DNA of 7,048 nucleotides from an uncultured Bacteroidales bacterium. Its GTDB lineage: Bacteria > Bacteroidota > Bacteroidia > Bacteroidales > Lentimicrobiaceae. Positions within the stretch are counted from its first letter, which is position 1. Each line of letters opens with the position of its first letter. Under the pieces are notes generated by a model, which was not told the origin of the DNA, ran no database searches, and saw nothing but the letters and a program-made list of their open reading frames with translations. The stretch spans positions 1 to 7,048 of the forward strand of contig CALMDN010000067.1 of the NCBI GenBank assembly GCA_937864935.1, written 5' to 3'. The translations under genes were made by a program, and so were the position numbers. Below, piece by piece: positions 6,761-7,048 of the stretch.

Positions 6761-6996
6761 TTATTCCTTGCTGAAGGGTTGTTTTCTAACGATGGGTAAT
6801 AGCAATGAACCGTTAAACCGCAGCATGAATTGCTCCCTGAGATATGAAGGGGGTTCCGCTGCGCTGTTGTACCACGGTTTAGCCTTGAAAATCCTGATAA
6901 CAAAACAAGGATATCAGGCTGTACTCTTCTCATTCCATAACATTATTGTCCGGTTAAAGTAAAAGAAGCCTTGACGCCAAAACCCAAGGCCATCAA
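6761..6996. other. Intergenic stretch without a convincing gene
   Basis: Only two short overlapping open frames occur here (6768-6962 plus, 6739-6933 minus). Their products show no recognisable domain, signal peptide or start context, and they lie antisense to each other, so neither is called. A perfect 7 bp inverted repeat, CCTGATA (6893-6899) and TATCAGG (6912-6918) with a 12 nt loop, is present. It lacks a T-run and is not called a terminator. No tRNA-like or rRNA-like sequence was seen. Confidence 0.55.
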
Positions 6997-7048
6997 CCTG
7001 TCTGCTTGACGCAGTCAGGCAGGCCTGTCTGCCTGAGCATACAGGCAG
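6997..7048. repeat. Two tandem imperfect hairpin-forming repeats, cut by the window end
   Basis: Unit 1 (6997-7023) and unit 2 (7024-7048) both begin CCTGTCTGCYTGA and end in a CAGGCAG-type arm, with a period of about 27 bp. Unit 1 folds as CCTGTCTGC / GCAGTCAGG with one mismatch around a TTGAC loop. Unit 2 folds as CTGCCTG / CAGGCAG around AGCATA. Across the junction TCAGGCAG (7014-7021, counted at the unit 1 end) also pairs with CTGCCTGA of unit 2, so alternative foldings exist. This looks like a REP-like intergenic element; the array may continue to the right. A terminator for a gene beyond the edge is the alternative. Confidence 0.6.

Noticed and set aside
6739..6962. Two short overlapping open frames (6768-6962 plus, 6739-6933 minus) as small genes
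   Set aside because: No recognisable domain or signal, antisense to each other, and the minus frame runs into the promoter of the nitroreductase gene.
6997..7048. CRISPR array at the right edge
   Set aside because: The units abut without unique spacers and each unit is itself an inverted repeat; only two copies are visible.

Overview
The window looks like a Bacteroidota chromosome segment. Four independent signs agree: a SusC/RagA-type TonB-dependent receptor, a C-terminal type IX secretion (T9SS) sorting domain, absence of Shine-Dalgarno motifs before the genes, and three upstream sequences matching the Bacteroidota promoter form TTG/TTTG-N19-21-TAnnTTTG. The exact genus cannot be told from the sequence.

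Layout. Positions 1-4375 hold a tightly packed minus-strand gene set, listed in order of transcription. (a) At 4375-2405 is a 656-residue exported protein with an N-terminal peptidase S51 (cyanophycinase-like) domain, a second degenerate copy of that fold, and a T9SS sorting domain. (b) After 10 bp, at 2394-1129, is a 421-residue Sec-exported cyanophycinase with an intact Ser/His/Glu triad. (c) After 35 bp, from 1093 off the left edge, are the first 364 residues of a SusC-family outer-membrane receptor. Diverging from this set across a 195 bp region is a plus-strand isoaspartyl dipeptidase gene (iadA family, 4571-5737). Both sides of the divergent region have a promoter-like sequence. Convergent to iadA is a separate gene (6708-5800) for a 2[4Fe-4S] ferredoxin-nitroreductase fusion with its own promoter-like sequence. 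The last 340 bp hold that promoter, no convincing gene, and two tandem imperfect hairpin repeats cut by the window end.

How the genes may work together. Cyanophycinases cut cyanophycin (multi-L-arginyl-poly-L-aspartate) into beta-Asp-Arg dipeptides, and isoaspartyl dipeptidases split such beta-linked dipeptides. The set therefore reads as a candidate cyanophycin (or other beta-aspartyl peptide) utilisation locus, built like a polysaccharide utilisation locus: exported S51 hydrolases, a SusC-like outer-membrane importer, and a cytoplasmic dipeptidase that would release Asp and Arg. The enzyme families are read from clear motifs; the pathway and the receptor substrate are inference. A SusD partner, an inner-membrane transporter and a regulator are not in the window. 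The ferredoxin-nitroreductase is probably unrelated.
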